Source of the DNA: Falsiruegeria mediterranea M17 | GTDB lineage: Bacteria; Pseudomonadota; Alphaproteobacteria; Rhodobacterales; Rhodobacteraceae | Direction: 5' to 3' | DNA: 64,000 nt | NCBI RefSeq assembly: GCF_900302455.1 | Contig: NZ_ONZG01000007.1 | Coordinates: 246,354 to 310,353 of the forward strand | Shown here: piece by piece, positions 25,059-34,314 of the stretch | How the letters are laid out: each line of letters opens with the position of its first letter | Position numbering within the stretch: the first letter of the stretch is position 1 | Position numbers and translations under genes: made by a program | Notes under the pieces: model-generated | Database searches by the model: none | The model's input: the letters and a program-made list of their open reading frames with translations, nothing else | Told to the model about the DNA's origin: nothing

Positions 25059-25397
25059 GCCCTTCCTCTCCCTGGATGGCCCGGTTCATTTCAACTTGAT
25101 AAGTCTACAACATGCCCCAACCCGCGCGATTGGGTAAAAACTTGTGCGTTAACAACATGCTTAGCGGGATTTCTTTCGCGCGTCACCCGTATTGATGGCA
25201 ACTTGGGTGAAATCTTGCTGACGAATGCACGCAATCCGGGGGTGCTCCCGCCCGTCGTCGACGCCCCTTGCGGGACGTCTCCTCCCGTTGGGCCAGGCTC
25301 AGGTGGGCTTTGCCCGCCTGAGCCTGGCCTTCCCCCTCTTCGTGCCGTCCGCAGGACGCAAGGCCGATAGGCCGCGCAGATGACGCAGCGCCCTGGT
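25059..25397. other. 339-base intergenic region with GC-rich palindromes
   Basis: This gap between the desaturase start and the der stop has two parts. Bases 25059-25170 are A+T-richer and would hold the desaturase promoter. Bases 25230-25390 are GC-rich and full of short inverted repeats, dominated by the long palindrome at 25291-25329. No open frame with a start signal is convincing. Confidence 0.6.
25291..25329. repeat. Long palindrome between desaturase and der
   Basis: GGCCAGGCTCAGGTGGGC (25291-25308) and GCCCGCCTGAGCCTGGCC (25312-25329) form an 18-bp stem with one G-U pair and a 3-base TTT loop. No T-run follows on either strand. The shape, and the coding-free GC-rich flanks, resemble REP-type intergenic palindromes more than a terminator. 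No second copy was seen in this window. Confidence 0.6.
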
Positions 25398-26861
25398 TCA
25401 GGAACTGGGACGTCCCTTGAGGTGTTTGCTCAGCTTGCTGGGCTGTTTCTTGCGCTTGCCCTTGTAGGGGTTCTTGTCCCCCTGCCCGCGCAACACCAGG
25501 CGAATCGGCGTGCCCGGCATGTCGAAATCTTCGCGCAGTCCGTTCACCAGATAGCGCGAGTAGCTGTCTGGTGTCTTGTCGGGATGCGAGCACATCACCA
25601 CGAAATGCGGTGGACGCGTCTTGGCCTGCGTCATGTAGCGCAGTTTGATCCGCTTGCCTTGTGGGGCTGGCGGGGGGTGTTGCTCAAGCATGCCAATCAA
25701 CCAGCGGTTCAACGCTGCTGTCGGCACCCGACGGTTCCACACATCATGGGCGCGCAAGATCGCATCATGCAGACGTTCCAGACCTCGTCCTGTTTTGGCC
25801 GAAACCGTAATCAGCGGCGCCCCACGCAGCTGCGGCAGCAGCCGGTTGAACGCCTCCTTCAGATCGCGCAGTTTTTCTTGCTTGTTCTCTTCGACGTCCC
25901 ATTTGTTGACCGCCACAACAACCGCACGCCCTTCGCGTTCCGCCAGATCGGCGATCCGTAGATCTTGCTGTTCAAAAGGAATTTCCGCATCCAACAGCAC
26001 CACAACAACTTCGGCGAATTTCACCGCGCGCAGCCCGTCCGATACGGACAGCTTTTCAAGCTTTTCCTGGACCTTGGCCTTTTTGCGCATGCCTGCGGTG
26101 TCAAAGATCCGCATCGGCGTACCAGACCATTCGGTGCGCAGCGAGATGGCATCGCGGGTGATCCCGGCCTCGGGGCCCGTCAGCAGGCGGTCGTCACCCA
26201 GGATCTTGTTGATCAGCGTCGACTTGCCCGCGTTGGGACGACCCACAACCGCGACCTGCAACGGTTTGTCGGCGGTGATGGCGGGCGCCTTGAGGTCGTC
26301 TTCGTCATCATCGTCTGACAATTCGATGTCGGTAACAGGCGCGTGTTCCTCAGCCTGTTTGGCCATCTTGTCCGCCAGCGGCATCAAATGGGTGTAGAGG
26401 TCGTTCATCCCCTCGCCGTGCTCGGCCGAAAGGCGAATGGGTTCACCCAGACCCAGGGCAAACGCCTCGAGCACGCCCGCATCGGCAGCAGAGCCTTCGC
26501 CCTTGTTCGCGGCCAAGATCACATGATCGGCGCGTTTGCGCAGGATATCGGCAAAAATCTCGTCGGTCGGCGTCACGCCAACCCGGGCGTCGATCATGAA
26601 CAGGCACACGTCCGCCATGTCCACCGCGCGTTCGGTCAGGCGCCGCATACGACCCTGCAGGCTGTCGTCGTTTGCGTCCTCCAGACCGGCGGTGTCGATC
26701 ACGGTAAAGCGCAGATCGCCCAGGCGTGCTTCGCCTTCGCGCAGGTCACGCGTCACCCCCGGCTGGTCGTCGACCAGGGCCAGGCGTTTGCCCACAAGGC
26801 GGTTGAACAGAGTGGATTTGCCCACATTGGGGCGCCCCACGATGGCGAGGGTCATCGACAT
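25398..26861 (-). CDS. der: GTPase Der (ribosome assembly)
   Basis: 487 residues with two tandem GTPase domains, unique to Der/EngA. The first P-loop is [12 protein letters not shown] at residues 8-19, the second [14 protein letters not shown] near residue 207. Switch segments DTAGLED and [11 protein letters not shown] and the base-recognition motif NKWDVEENK are intact, followed by the KH-like C-terminal domain. It is essential for 50S subunit maturation. It follows bamB by 52 bases in the conserved order yfgM-bamB-der. Confidence 0.96.
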   Translation of the reverse strand: MSMTLAIVGRPNVGKSTLFNRLVGKRLALVDDQPGVTRDLREGEARLGDLRFTVIDTAGLEDANDDSLQGRMRRLTERAVDMADVCLFMIDARVGVTPTDEIFADILRKRADHVILAANKGEGSAADAGVLEAFALGLGEPIRLSAEHGEGMNDLYTHLMPLADKMAKQAEEHAPVTDIELSDDDDEDDLKAPAITADKPLQVAVVGRPNAGKSTLINKILGDDRLLTGPEAGITRDAISLRTEWSGTPMRIFDTAGMRKKAKVQEKLEKLSVSDGLRAVKFAEVVVVLLDAEIPFEQQDLRIADLAEREGRAVVVAVNKWDVEENKQEKLRDLKEAFNRLLPQLRGAPLITVSAKTGRGLERLHDAILRAHDVWNRRVPTAALNRWLIGMLEQHPPPAPQGKRIKLRYMTQAKTRPPHFVVMCSHPDKTPDSYSRYLVNGLREDFDMPGTPIRLVLRGQGDKNPYKGKRKKQPSKLSKHLKGRPSS

Positions 26862-26913
26862 GGTTTCAAACTTTGCAAAGGACTCAAGATGCGCCCTTTA
26901 GCGCATCTGATCG

Positions 26914-28236
26914 TCAACGGAAAGCGTGCAATTGCCCTTTGGCACCGACAACGTAAAGCGTATTGCCGGCCACCACGGGCCCTGTGGTGGCGCCACCAGG
27001 GACCTCAACCTGCCCCAACAGGGCGCCATCAGTGGGGTTATACAGGCGCAAATAGCCATCGTTCGAGGCCAAAACAATGCGCCCTCCGGCCAGGATCGGA
27101 CCATAATGAGCAAAGACCGCGCCGCGCTTGCGAGGCTTGTCCTTGACGAATCCGGGCAGATCACGTGCCCAGATCACGGAACCGTCCGACGCGCTCAGGC
27201 GCATCAGCTGGCTTCGGTCGCTGACCAGGAACACGCTATCGCCCACTGGCCAGACCGGGCCAACTGCGCCTTCGGTCGCGGTCCACTTGCGTTCACCTGT
27301 TTCGGCGGAAAAGGCCACCGTGCGACCCGAATGGTTGCCCGCGTAGATGGTACTGCCCGAGATGACCGGGCTACCGGTCACATCGCCGATGCGTGAAGCA
27401 GCGCGGCCCTTGCGCTCGCCGGTGACCGAGGCGAACCAGCGTCGAATGCCGCCCTTGCGGAACGAGGCGATGAGGTCGCCCGACCCGAAGGCAAAGATGA
27501 CCAGATCCGACGTCAGTGCCGGAGCGGGCGCACCCAGAACATTGCCGACGCTCGGCGTTCCACTCAGCTGCCAGGCAATGCGGCCGTCTTTGGTATTGAT
27601 GGCCCAAGCGGTTTCATCGCCCGCCACCAGATACAACAACCCGTCGCGGATCGTCGGTGTCCCGCTGCCGGTGGCACTCAACTTTTGACGCCAGCGCACG
27701 GCGCCCGTTTTGGCGTCCAGAGCCGTCAGGCGGCCAAACCCGGAGGAGACATAGAGAATGCCTCCGTCATAGGCCATACCACCACCGGTGGCTTGCCCGG
27801 CGTCGTCACCGTCAGGCACCAGATCTGTCGACCAGACCACGCCCCCGTTGGGCGCAACACCGGTCACGGTGGCACCGGAATCCAACGTATAGATCAGCCC
27901 CCCCGCGACAACAGGATCGGCGGTGATCCGGCGGCGCCGTTCATCCCCATCCCCGATCGGCGTAGACCAGATCAGCTGAGGCGTGGCTCGCATCGCGGCA
28001 TTGTTGATGCGAAAGGCCGGTGTGCCATAGTTCTGTGCCCAGCTGGCATTGCTGACCTGTTTCGGCAGGCTGATGGGGGTGGACTGGTTCTCGACCGCGA
28101 CGGTTTCATCGGCACCGCGAATATCCTCGCGCTCGCCAGGCAGAATAAGCTCAGGCTCGGCACAGGCCGACAAAAGCAGCAATGACCCGCCCAAAAACGC
28201 GGCCCCGGCACGGGAAACGGAAAACTTTGCAATCAT
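26914..28236 (-). CDS. bamB: Outer membrane assembly lipoprotein BamB
   Basis: 440 residues. The signal peptide ends with the lipobox L-S-A-C (Cys at 25). The rest is an eight-bladed beta-propeller of PQQ-like repeats, seen as recurring segments such as PVVAGGLIYTLDSGATVTGV, PVISGSTIYAGNHSGRTVAF and VVAGNTLYVVGAKGQLHAF. BamB supports BamA in inserting outer membrane beta-barrels. Context between a YfgM-like gene and der supports the name, since the order yfgM-bamB-der is widely conserved. Confidence 0.9.
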   Translation of the reverse strand: MIAKFSVSRAGAAFLGGSLLLLSACAEPELILPGEREDIRGADETVAVENQSTPISLPKQVSNASWAQNYGTPAFRINNAAMRATPQLIWSTPIGDGDERRRRITADPVVAGGLIYTLDSGATVTGVAPNGGVVWSTDLVPDGDDAGQATGGGMAYDGGILYVSSGFGRLTALDAKTGAVRWRQKLSATGSGTPTIRDGLLYLVAGDETAWAINTKDGRIAWQLSGTPSVGNVLGAPAPALTSDLVIFAFGSGDLIASFRKGGIRRWFASVTGERKGRAASRIGDVTGSPVISGSTIYAGNHSGRTVAFSAETGERKWTATEGAVGPVWPVGDSVFLVSDRSQLMRLSASDGSVIWARDLPGFVKDKPRKRGAVFAHYGPILAGGRIVLASNDGYLRLYNPTDGALLGQVEVPGGATTGPVVAGNTLYVVGAKGQLHAFR

Positions 28237-28295
28237 CGCTCTGGCCTGTTGTCCTGTTCAATTCCTGTTGTTCCCGGGCTCTGAAGCGGCCCGGC

Positions 28296-28967
28296 TCAGC
28301 CTTGCTGTCCCGGCAGGAGCTCGGGTGTTGCGCCCAAGGCCACAATCAACTGGCTTGCACGCTGTTGCAAGTCTGTGGTTGCTTCGGAGTCCTGCAAGAT
28401 CGCCTGCAAACGGTCAATGCCCGCCTGCGCATCGCCCTCGGACACGTCAATCAAGGCAAGCTGTTCTTCAGCCAGCAAACGCAATGGGGCACCCGGAGCG
28501 GCCAAGGCGCTGAACTGCTGGCGCCGGTCGGCCACGGGCAAAGTGTCGGTTTGCAGGGTCAGCGCCTTGAACGTGGCGATGTGGCGGTAGATTTCGGGCA
28601 GATCCCTATTGGTGGCGACCTTGTTCAACCCATCGACTGCAGCAGCAACCTGATCCGAGTTGGCCTGCGCGGCAGACGCCAACATCTCAACCACGGCCTG
28701 CCCGCTTGGGGACCCCGCTTCGATCGCGGCCAGATTGGTGGCGCGGTCCGCAGCGTCATTGACGGCCAATGCCGCAATGATGTCGTCGCCCAACTCCTGC
28801 GCGCTGGCCGTGGCCTGCGATTTGCGGATTTCGTTGTACGCAGCACCACCAACCACGCCGATGACAACCACAGCGGCGATCCAGCCATAGCGGCGCAGCA
28901 ACAGATACATGCGGTCGCGGCGAACCTCTTCGGTTACCTCGTCAATGAAACTGTCGGTATCGCTCAT
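28296..28967 (-). CDS. YfgM-like membrane-anchored TPR protein
   Basis: 223 residues from MSDTDSFIDEVTEEVRRDRM at 28967, preceded by AGGGGGCAGGG. A short acidic cytoplasmic N-terminus is followed by one membrane helix (about residues 28-45) and then a periplasmic alpha-helical TPR-like domain rich in Ala and Gln. This is the YfgM/TPR_21 layout; YfgM links the Sec translocon to periplasmic chaperones. It lies 59 bases upstream of bamB and is likely the first gene of yfgM-bamB-der. Confidence 0.8.
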   Translation of the reverse strand: MSDTDSFIDEVTEEVRRDRMYLLLRRYGWIAAVVVIGVVGGAAYNEIRKSQATASAQELGDDIIAALAVNDAADRATNLAAIEAGSPSGQAVVEMLASAAQANSDQVAAAVDGLNKVATNRDLPEIYRHIATFKALTLQTDTLPVADRRQQFSALAAPGAPLRLLAEEQLALIDVSEGDAQAGIDRLQAILQDSEATTDLQQRASQLIVALGATPELLPGQQG

Positions 28968-29084
28968 CCCTGCCCCCTGGTGCATGTTGTTGATGCCCCT
29001 CATACCGTGCCGTTTGCATCAAGCCAAGTGTTGGAAATGCGTCATTTGCCTGCCTCAAGTGTGCCAAAGTTAAAAAAAGTGATC

Positions 29085-29100
29085 TGAACTGTTCGGTTTA
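29085..29100. promoter_or_regulatory. Candidate operator before the RND efflux genes
   Basis: TGAACTGTTCGGTTTA contains the imperfect palindrome AACTG-TT-CGGTT, in the divergent gap between the yfgM-like gene and the RND operon, about 95 bases before the latter. Palindromes of this sort are typical of TetR-family repressors of efflux pumps. No TetR gene is next to the operon in this window. Confidence 0.3.
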
Positions 29101-29192
29101 GTGTAGACAATACAAATTCGAGACCCCATGTGGTCTCCAAGTGTCGACTGAGGCGCGAAGGACAGAACCAAGTAAAACTAGGAAAGCGCGAT

Positions 29193-30440
29193 ATGCGATT
29201 GATCCCTTTCATCACTGCAATTCTGGTTACGGCCGGGCTTTATCTGGCGGTGTTCGAGCGTGAGAAGCTGCTCGCATTCGCAAAAGGCAACGCGGCCCAG
29301 GCGCAAGAGGCCACAGCGTCGGATATGCCGGACGAGACCGTCGAAGCGGTTGCACAGGCCACCGAAAGCGCCGTTGGCGTGGTCGCGCTGAAATCTGTAG
29401 CCCGTCAGATCGACAGCGCCGTGGTCCTGCGTGGCCAGACCCGCGCCATCCGCCAGGTCGAGGTGCGCGCCGAGACATCCGCCGTCGTGGTTTCCGAACC
29501 CAAACGCAAAGGGGCCTTTGTCGAGGCAGGCGATTTGCTCTGTCAGTTGGACACCGGCACCCGTGACGCCGTGCTGGCCGAAATGAACGCCCGCAAGCTT
29601 GAAGCGGAAAGCCGTGTCCCAGAGGCCGAAGCTCGCCTGGAAGAGGCCAAAGCCCGCCTGCTGGAAGCAGAAATCAACAACAACGCGGCGCAGAAACTGT
29701 CCGAAGGTGGCTACGCCTCGGAAACCCGCCGCGTTGCGACCGAAGCCGCCGTCAGCTCGGCCGAAGCCGGGATCGAAAGCGCGAAATCCGGGCTTGAGGC
29801 AACCAAAGCGGGTATCGAGGCCGCCACCGCCGCCGTGGCCGCCGCCGAGCGCGAGATCGCACGTCTGTCCATCACTGCCCCCTTCCGTGGCCTGCTGGAA
29901 AGCGACACAGCCGAGATCGGCAGCCTGATGCAGCCCGGTACCCTGTGCGCGACCGTGATCCAGTTGAACCCCATCAAACTGGTGGGTTTTGTTCCCGAAA
30001 CCGAAGTGAACCGTGTGACCGTGGGATCGCCTGCCGGCGCCCGTCTGGCCACCGGGCTTGAGGTCCGGGGTCGCGTGACCTTCCTCAGCCGCTCCGCCGA
30101 CCCCACCACCCGCACATTCGAGGTCGAGATCACCGTTCCAAACGACGAATTGTTGATCCGTGATGGCCAGACCGCCACCATCGGCATCGCCTCGGACGGC
30201 ACGTTGGCACATCTGCTGCCGCAATCGTCGCTGACGTTGAACAATGATGGCCAACTGGGCGTCCGCGTCGTAGGCGCAGACAACATCGTTCAATTCCACC
30301 CAGTCGGCCTGATCAAGGACCAGTCCGATGGTGTATGGGTAAGCGGTTTGGCCGAACGGGCTGACGTGATCGTCGTGGGCCAGGAGTTCGTGACCCAAGG
30401 CGTCCGTGTTGCGCCCACCTATGAGGAGGCCGCGCAATGA
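29193..30440 (+). CDS. RND efflux periplasmic adaptor (membrane fusion protein)
   Basis: 415 residues from MRLIPFITAILVTAGLYLAV, with AGGAAAG upstream. An N-terminal anchor helix is followed by a half lipoyl domain (VRAETSAVVVSEPKRKGAFV), a long coiled-coil hairpin (about residues 130-220, rich in Ala/Glu), the second lipoyl half and beta-barrel segments (LSITAPFRGLLES, FVPETEVNRVTVG). It bridges the inner membrane pump to an outer membrane channel. It overlaps the pump gene by four bases (ATGA). No outer membrane factor or regulator is adjacent. Confidence 0.92.
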   Translation: MRLIPFITAILVTAGLYLAVFEREKLLAFAKGNAAQAQEATASDMPDETVEAVAQATESAVGVVALKSVARQIDSAVVLRGQTRAIRQVEVRAETSAVVVSEPKRKGAFVEAGDLLCQLDTGTRDAVLAEMNARKLEAESRVPEAEARLEEAKARLLEAEINNNAAQKLSEGGYASETRRVATEAAVSSAEAGIESAKSGLEATKAGIEAATAAVAAAEREIARLSITAPFRGLLESDTAEIGSLMQPGTLCATVIQLNPIKLVGFVPETEVNRVTVGSPAGARLATGLEVRGRVTFLSRSADPTTRTFEVEITVPNDELLIRDGQTATIGIASDGTLAHLLPQSSLTLNNDGQLGVRVVGADNIVQFHPVGLIKDQSDGVWVSGLAERADVIVVGQEFVTQGVRVAPTYEEAAQ

Positions 30441-33400
30441 CCGGCATCGTCGACTGGGCCGCGTCCCGGGCGCGGATGGTCATCGCCTTCATCATCATCT
30501 CGCTGGTGATCGGAGGCTATTCCTATGTGAACCTGCCCAAAGAAGGCGAGCCGGACATCGATATCCCGATGCTCTTCATCTCGACCCAGTTTCCGGGCAT
30601 TTCGGCAGAGGACAGTGAAAACCTGCTGATCAAGCCGATGGAAACCGAGATGGTGGACATCGACGGCCTGGACAAGATGACCGCCACGGCGGCTGAAAAC
30701 TATGCCGGTGTGCTGCTGGAGTTCGAATTCGGCTGGGACAAATCCGCGACCATTGCCGATGTGCGCGACGCGATGAACACCGCGCAGGCAAACTTTCCCG
30801 ATGGCGCCGAACAATACTCGATCACCGAGATCAACTTCTCGGAATTCCCGATCGTCATCATCAGCCTGACCGGCGATGTCCCGGAACGGACCATGGCGCG
30901 CATCGCCAAGGACCTTCAGGATGACATTGAAACATTGGATTCCGTTCTCGAGGCCGGGATTGCAGGCAACCGTGACGAGATGCTCGAAGTGGTCATCGAT
31001 CCCCTGCGGCTTGAGGCGTACAATGTCACTGCTGCCGAGCTGATCAATGTGGTGAACAACAACAACCAGCTGATCGCCGCTGGTGAAGTCGAAAGCGATC
31101 AGGGCACGTTTTCGGTCAAGATCCCGTCGTCGTTCAAGACGGCCGAGGATGTCTATGACCTGCCCGTCAAGGTCAACGGCGACCGTGTCGTAACCTTGGG
31201 TGAGCTGGCGCAGATCAATTACACGTTTGAGGATCGCGCAGGCACCGCGCGGTTCGATGGGGAATCCACCGTCGCCCTGCAGGTGGTCAAGCGCAAGGGG
31301 TATAACCTGATCGACACGGTCGAGCAGGTCAAAGTGGTTCTGGCACAATCCCGCTCGGAATGGCCCGAAGAGCTGAAAACCGCGATCCGTGTTGACACCT
31401 CGAACGACCAGAGCCGCGTTGTCGGCTCGATGGTGAGCCAGCTTGAGGGCTCGGTTCTGACGGCTGTGGCACTGGTGATGATCGTGGTTCTGGCCAGCCT
31501 TGGCAGCCGTGCCGCGCTGCTCGTCGGTTTTGCCATCCCGACCTCTTTCCTGCTCTGTTTTGCCTTTCTCGCACTCATGGGTGTCAGCATTTCAAACATC
31601 GTGATGTTTGGTCTGATCCTCGCCGTGGGGATGCTGGTCGATGGCGCCATCGTTGTGGTGGAATACGCTGACAAACGCATCAAGGACGGCATCGGCCCGA
31701 TGCATGCTTACGTCGAGGCCGCCAAGCGCATGTTCTGGCCGGTCATCTCGTCCACGGCGACGACACTCTGTGCCTTTCTTCCGATGCTGTTCTGGCCAGG
31801 CGTTCCGGGTGAGTTCATGGGCATGCTGCCCGTGACCCTGATCTTTGTTCTGTCGGCGTCGCTGGTGGTTGCATTGGTCTATCTGCCTGTTGTGGGCGGT
31901 GTCTCGGGTCGCATCAGCCGGACCTTTACCACTGCGTCGAACTGGCTGCGGTCACGCACCCCTTGGATTGTACGCGCAGTGCTTGTTCCCCCTGCCCTTT
32001 ACGGGATGTTCCTGGGCGCGATGCAGATGCTGAACCCGGACTATCTGCTGCCCGGAGGATCGATTGCGGGTGCCCTGTTCTTTGTTCTGTCGGCCTTTGC
32101 GGCGTCGATCACACTGAGCGCGGCCAAGGTAACGTTCGAAGCGCGTGAAGTTCGCACCCAGACCGGACATACCCCGTTCGGCCATGTGGTAAAATTCCTC
32201 GTTGGCAACCCAATCATGCCGATTGTGTCTATCGCGGTTGTGTTTGGCGCGGTCTTCTACGTGGTGGCAATCCTCTTCCCGGCCAATTCGCGCGGGGTCG
32301 AGTTCTTTGTCGAAAACGAACCTGAACAGGCCACGACCTATGTCCGTGCACGGGGCAACCTGTCCCTGACCGAGAAAGACGAGATGGTCCGTCAGGTCGA
32401 GGACATCATCGCCGAGCATCCGGCGGTCATCAACGTGTTCTCCTTCGCGGGCGAAGGTGGTCTGGACACCGGCGGCCCAGGGGGCGGCCAATCGCCTGCC
32501 GATACGGTTGGTCAGGTTCAGTTCGAGATGATTCCGTGGGAAAACCGCCCCACCGAAACCGAGACCTGGTTCTACGGGCTACTGTCCCGCGAAGTGACCG
32601 CGACCGACTATGACGGCAACACGGTGATTGACGAGATCAACGTCGAGCTGGCGAAACTGCCCGGCATCGTGGCCGAGATCGAGGCATTGGAGCAAGGCCC
32701 CGGATCAGCCAAGCCCATTCACCTGCGCATCAAGGGTGATGATTGGGAGCAACTGGTGGCAAGCACCGCCGAGGCGCGCGCGCATTTCGATACGGTCCCC
32801 GGTCTGATCAAGATCGAAGACACCCTGCCTCTGCCCGGCATCGACTGGGAAATCTCGGTCGACGTGGCCAAGGCCGGTCGCTATGGCGCCGATGTGGCCA
32901 CCGTGGGCGCGATGGTGCAGCTGGTGACACGCGGCATCCTGCTGGGTGAAATGCGCCCCAACGACAGCGACGAAGAGATCGAGATCCGCGTCCGCCTGCC
33001 CGACAGCGACCGGGTTCTGTCGACGCTCGACACCCTGCGGGTGCGCACGCCGGACGGGCTGGTACCGCTGGCAAACTTCATCACCCGCAAACCGGTGGCG
33101 AAACTGTCGGAAATCAAACGCGTCGATCAGAAACGGTACTTTGACGTCAAATCGGATGTGGAACCTGGGTTGGTTAGCCTTGAATTGGCCGCTGGCGATG
33201 ACAGTAAAACTCGCCTTGCGGTCCTGCGCGCAGTACCCGAAGGCGCATCAGCTCAAGGCCCCGCTGTCACCAATGCCGCAGGGGCAGAGTTTGATGTGGT
33301 GACGTTCTTGGACGACGCAGATATCGACACGCTGACGACCGCCATCGTCGACGGCGCGCAGTTTGTGCCGATCAACCCCAACGAACGCATCGGCGTGCTG

Positions 33401-34213
33401 ACCGAGTGGCTGGAGGCCAACCCCCTGCCCGCGGGTCTGGAATGGGAATGGACCGGGGATCAGGAAGAACAGGCCGAAAGCCAGGCATTCCTGTCCAGCG
33501 CCTTCCTTGCCGCGCTCGGGTTGATGTTCGTGATCCTGTTGGCGCAGTTCAACAGTTTCTACAACTCGGTCCTGGTTCTGCTGGCGGTGATCCTGTCCAC
33601 GACCGGCGTTCTGATCGGGATGATGGTCATGCAACAGCCGTTCTCGATCATCATGACCGGCACCGGTATCGTGGCTTTGGCGGGGATCGTGGTGAACAAC
33701 AACATCGTTCTGATCGACACCTATCAGGAATACAGCCGCTATATGCCCCGGATCGAGGCGATCATTCGCACCGCCGAGGCGCGTATCCGTCCGGTTCTGC
33801 TGACAACCATCACCACGATGGCCGGTCTGACGCCGATGATGTTCGGCCTCAGCCTGGACTTCATCGGTGGCGGCTATTCCATCGACAGCCCCACGGCATT
33901 GTGGTGGAAGCAGCTGGCAACAGCGGTGGTCTTTGGTCTGGGCATCGCAACGGTGCTGACACTGATCGTGACGCCCTCGTTCCTGGCATTGCGGGTCTGG
34001 TTCACGACCTATGCGGTCTGGATCGGTCGCATGCTGGCCCGCGCCACCCGTGGCCGGTCCAGCCGGATCGCCCGCGACATGCGCCTGAACAAGTCGGCGA
34101 AAAAGCTGCAAGCAACCGAGATCATCTGGGAAGATGCCCCGGTCTCAAAGCCCAAGCCCGAGGCCGAAGAGGATCTGCCCAAGATTGGGGGGCCTTTGCA
34201 GGCCGCCGAATAA
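30437..34213 (+). CDS. RND-family efflux permease
   Basis: 1258 residues, longer than AcrB (about 1050) because of an extended middle segment (about residues 490-620) with extra hydrophobic helices and a lysine/acidic-rich C-terminal tail. The N-terminal part has PKEGEPDIDIPMLFISTQFP and PGISAEDSENLLIKPMETEM, and the first TM bundle includes LILAVGMLVDGAIVVVEYAD with the proton-relay aspartates. The second bundle has GIVALAGIVVNNNIVLIDTY. It exports drugs, lipids or detergents with the adaptor encoded before it. This is an AcrB/HAE-type or broader transporter; the substrate is unknown. Confidence 0.92.
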   Translation: MTGIVDWAASRARMVIAFIIISLVIGGYSYVNLPKEGEPDIDIPMLFISTQFPGISAEDSENLLIKPMETEMVDIDGLDKMTATAAENYAGVLLEFEFGWDKSATIADVRDAMNTAQANFPDGAEQYSITEINFSEFPIVIISLTGDVPERTMARIAKDLQDDIETLDSVLEAGIAGNRDEMLEVVIDPLRLEAYNVTAAELINVVNNNNQLIAAGEVESDQGTFSVKIPSSFKTAEDVYDLPVKVNGDRVVTLGELAQINYTFEDRAGTARFDGESTVALQVVKRKGYNLIDTVEQVKVVLAQSRSEWPEELKTAIRVDTSNDQSRVVGSMVSQLEGSVLTAVALVMIVVLASLGSRAALLVGFAIPTSFLLCFAFLALMGVSISNIVMFGLILAVGMLVDGAIVVVEYADKRIKDGIGPMHAYVEAAKRMFWPVISSTATTLCAFLPMLFWPGVPGEFMGMLPVTLIFVLSASLVVALVYLPVVGGVSGRISRTFTTASNWLRSRTPWIVRAVLVPPALYGMFLGAMQMLNPDYLLPGGSIAGALFFVLSAFAASITLSAAKVTFEAREVRTQTGHTPFGHVVKFLVGNPIMPIVSIAVVFGAVFYVVAILFPANSRGVEFFVENEPEQATTYVRARGNLSLTEKDEMVRQVEDIIAEHPAVINVFSFAGEGGLDTGGPGGGQSPADTVGQVQFEMIPWENRPTETETWFYGLLSREVTATDYDGNTVIDEINVELAKLPGIVAEIEALEQGPGSAKPIHLRIKGDDWEQLVASTAEARAHFDTVPGLIKIEDTLPLPGIDWEISVDVAKAGRYGADVATVGAMVQLVTRGILLGEMRPNDSDEEIEIRVRLPDSDRVLSTLDTLRVRTPDGLVPLANFITRKPVAKLSEIKRVDQKRYFDVKSDVEPGLVSLELAAGDDSKTRLAVLRAVPEGASAQGPAVTNAAGAEFDVVTFLDDADIDTLTTAIVDGAQFVPINPNERIGVLTEWLEANPLPAGLEWEWTGDQEEQAESQAFLSSAFLAALGLMFVILLAQFNSFYNSVLVLLAVILSTTGVLIGMMVMQQPFSIIMTGTGIVALAGIVVNNNIVLIDTYQEYSRYMPRIEAIIRTAEARIRPVLLTTITTMAGLTPMMFGLSLDFIGGGYSIDSPTALWWKQLATAVVFGLGIATVLTLIVTPSFLALRVWFTTYAVWIGRMLARATRGRSSRIARDMRLNKSAKKLQATEIIWEDAPVSKPKPEAEEDLPKIGGPLQAAE

Positions 34214-34217
34214 TCAA

Positions 34218-34314
34218 AGCGTTTCGACAAAAGAGGTATCGCAAATACCTTGCCGCGCTTCGCCCTGTCAGGACACTTGCGATCCTCTTATCGCTTGGTT
34301 GTTATCGAAACGCT
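34218..34314. other. Long imperfect hairpin between convergent genes
   Basis: AGCGTTTCGA (34218-34227) pairs with TCGAAACGCT (34305-34314), and inside it AAGAGG-t-ATCGCAA (34231-34244) pairs with TTGCGAT-CCTCTT (34277-34289). The nested stems cover the whole 100-base gap between the RND pump and the phospholipase D gene. The A+T content and stem spacing differ from those of the flanking genes. It could be part of the 3' UTR of either message or a small mobile repeat. Confidence 0.5.
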
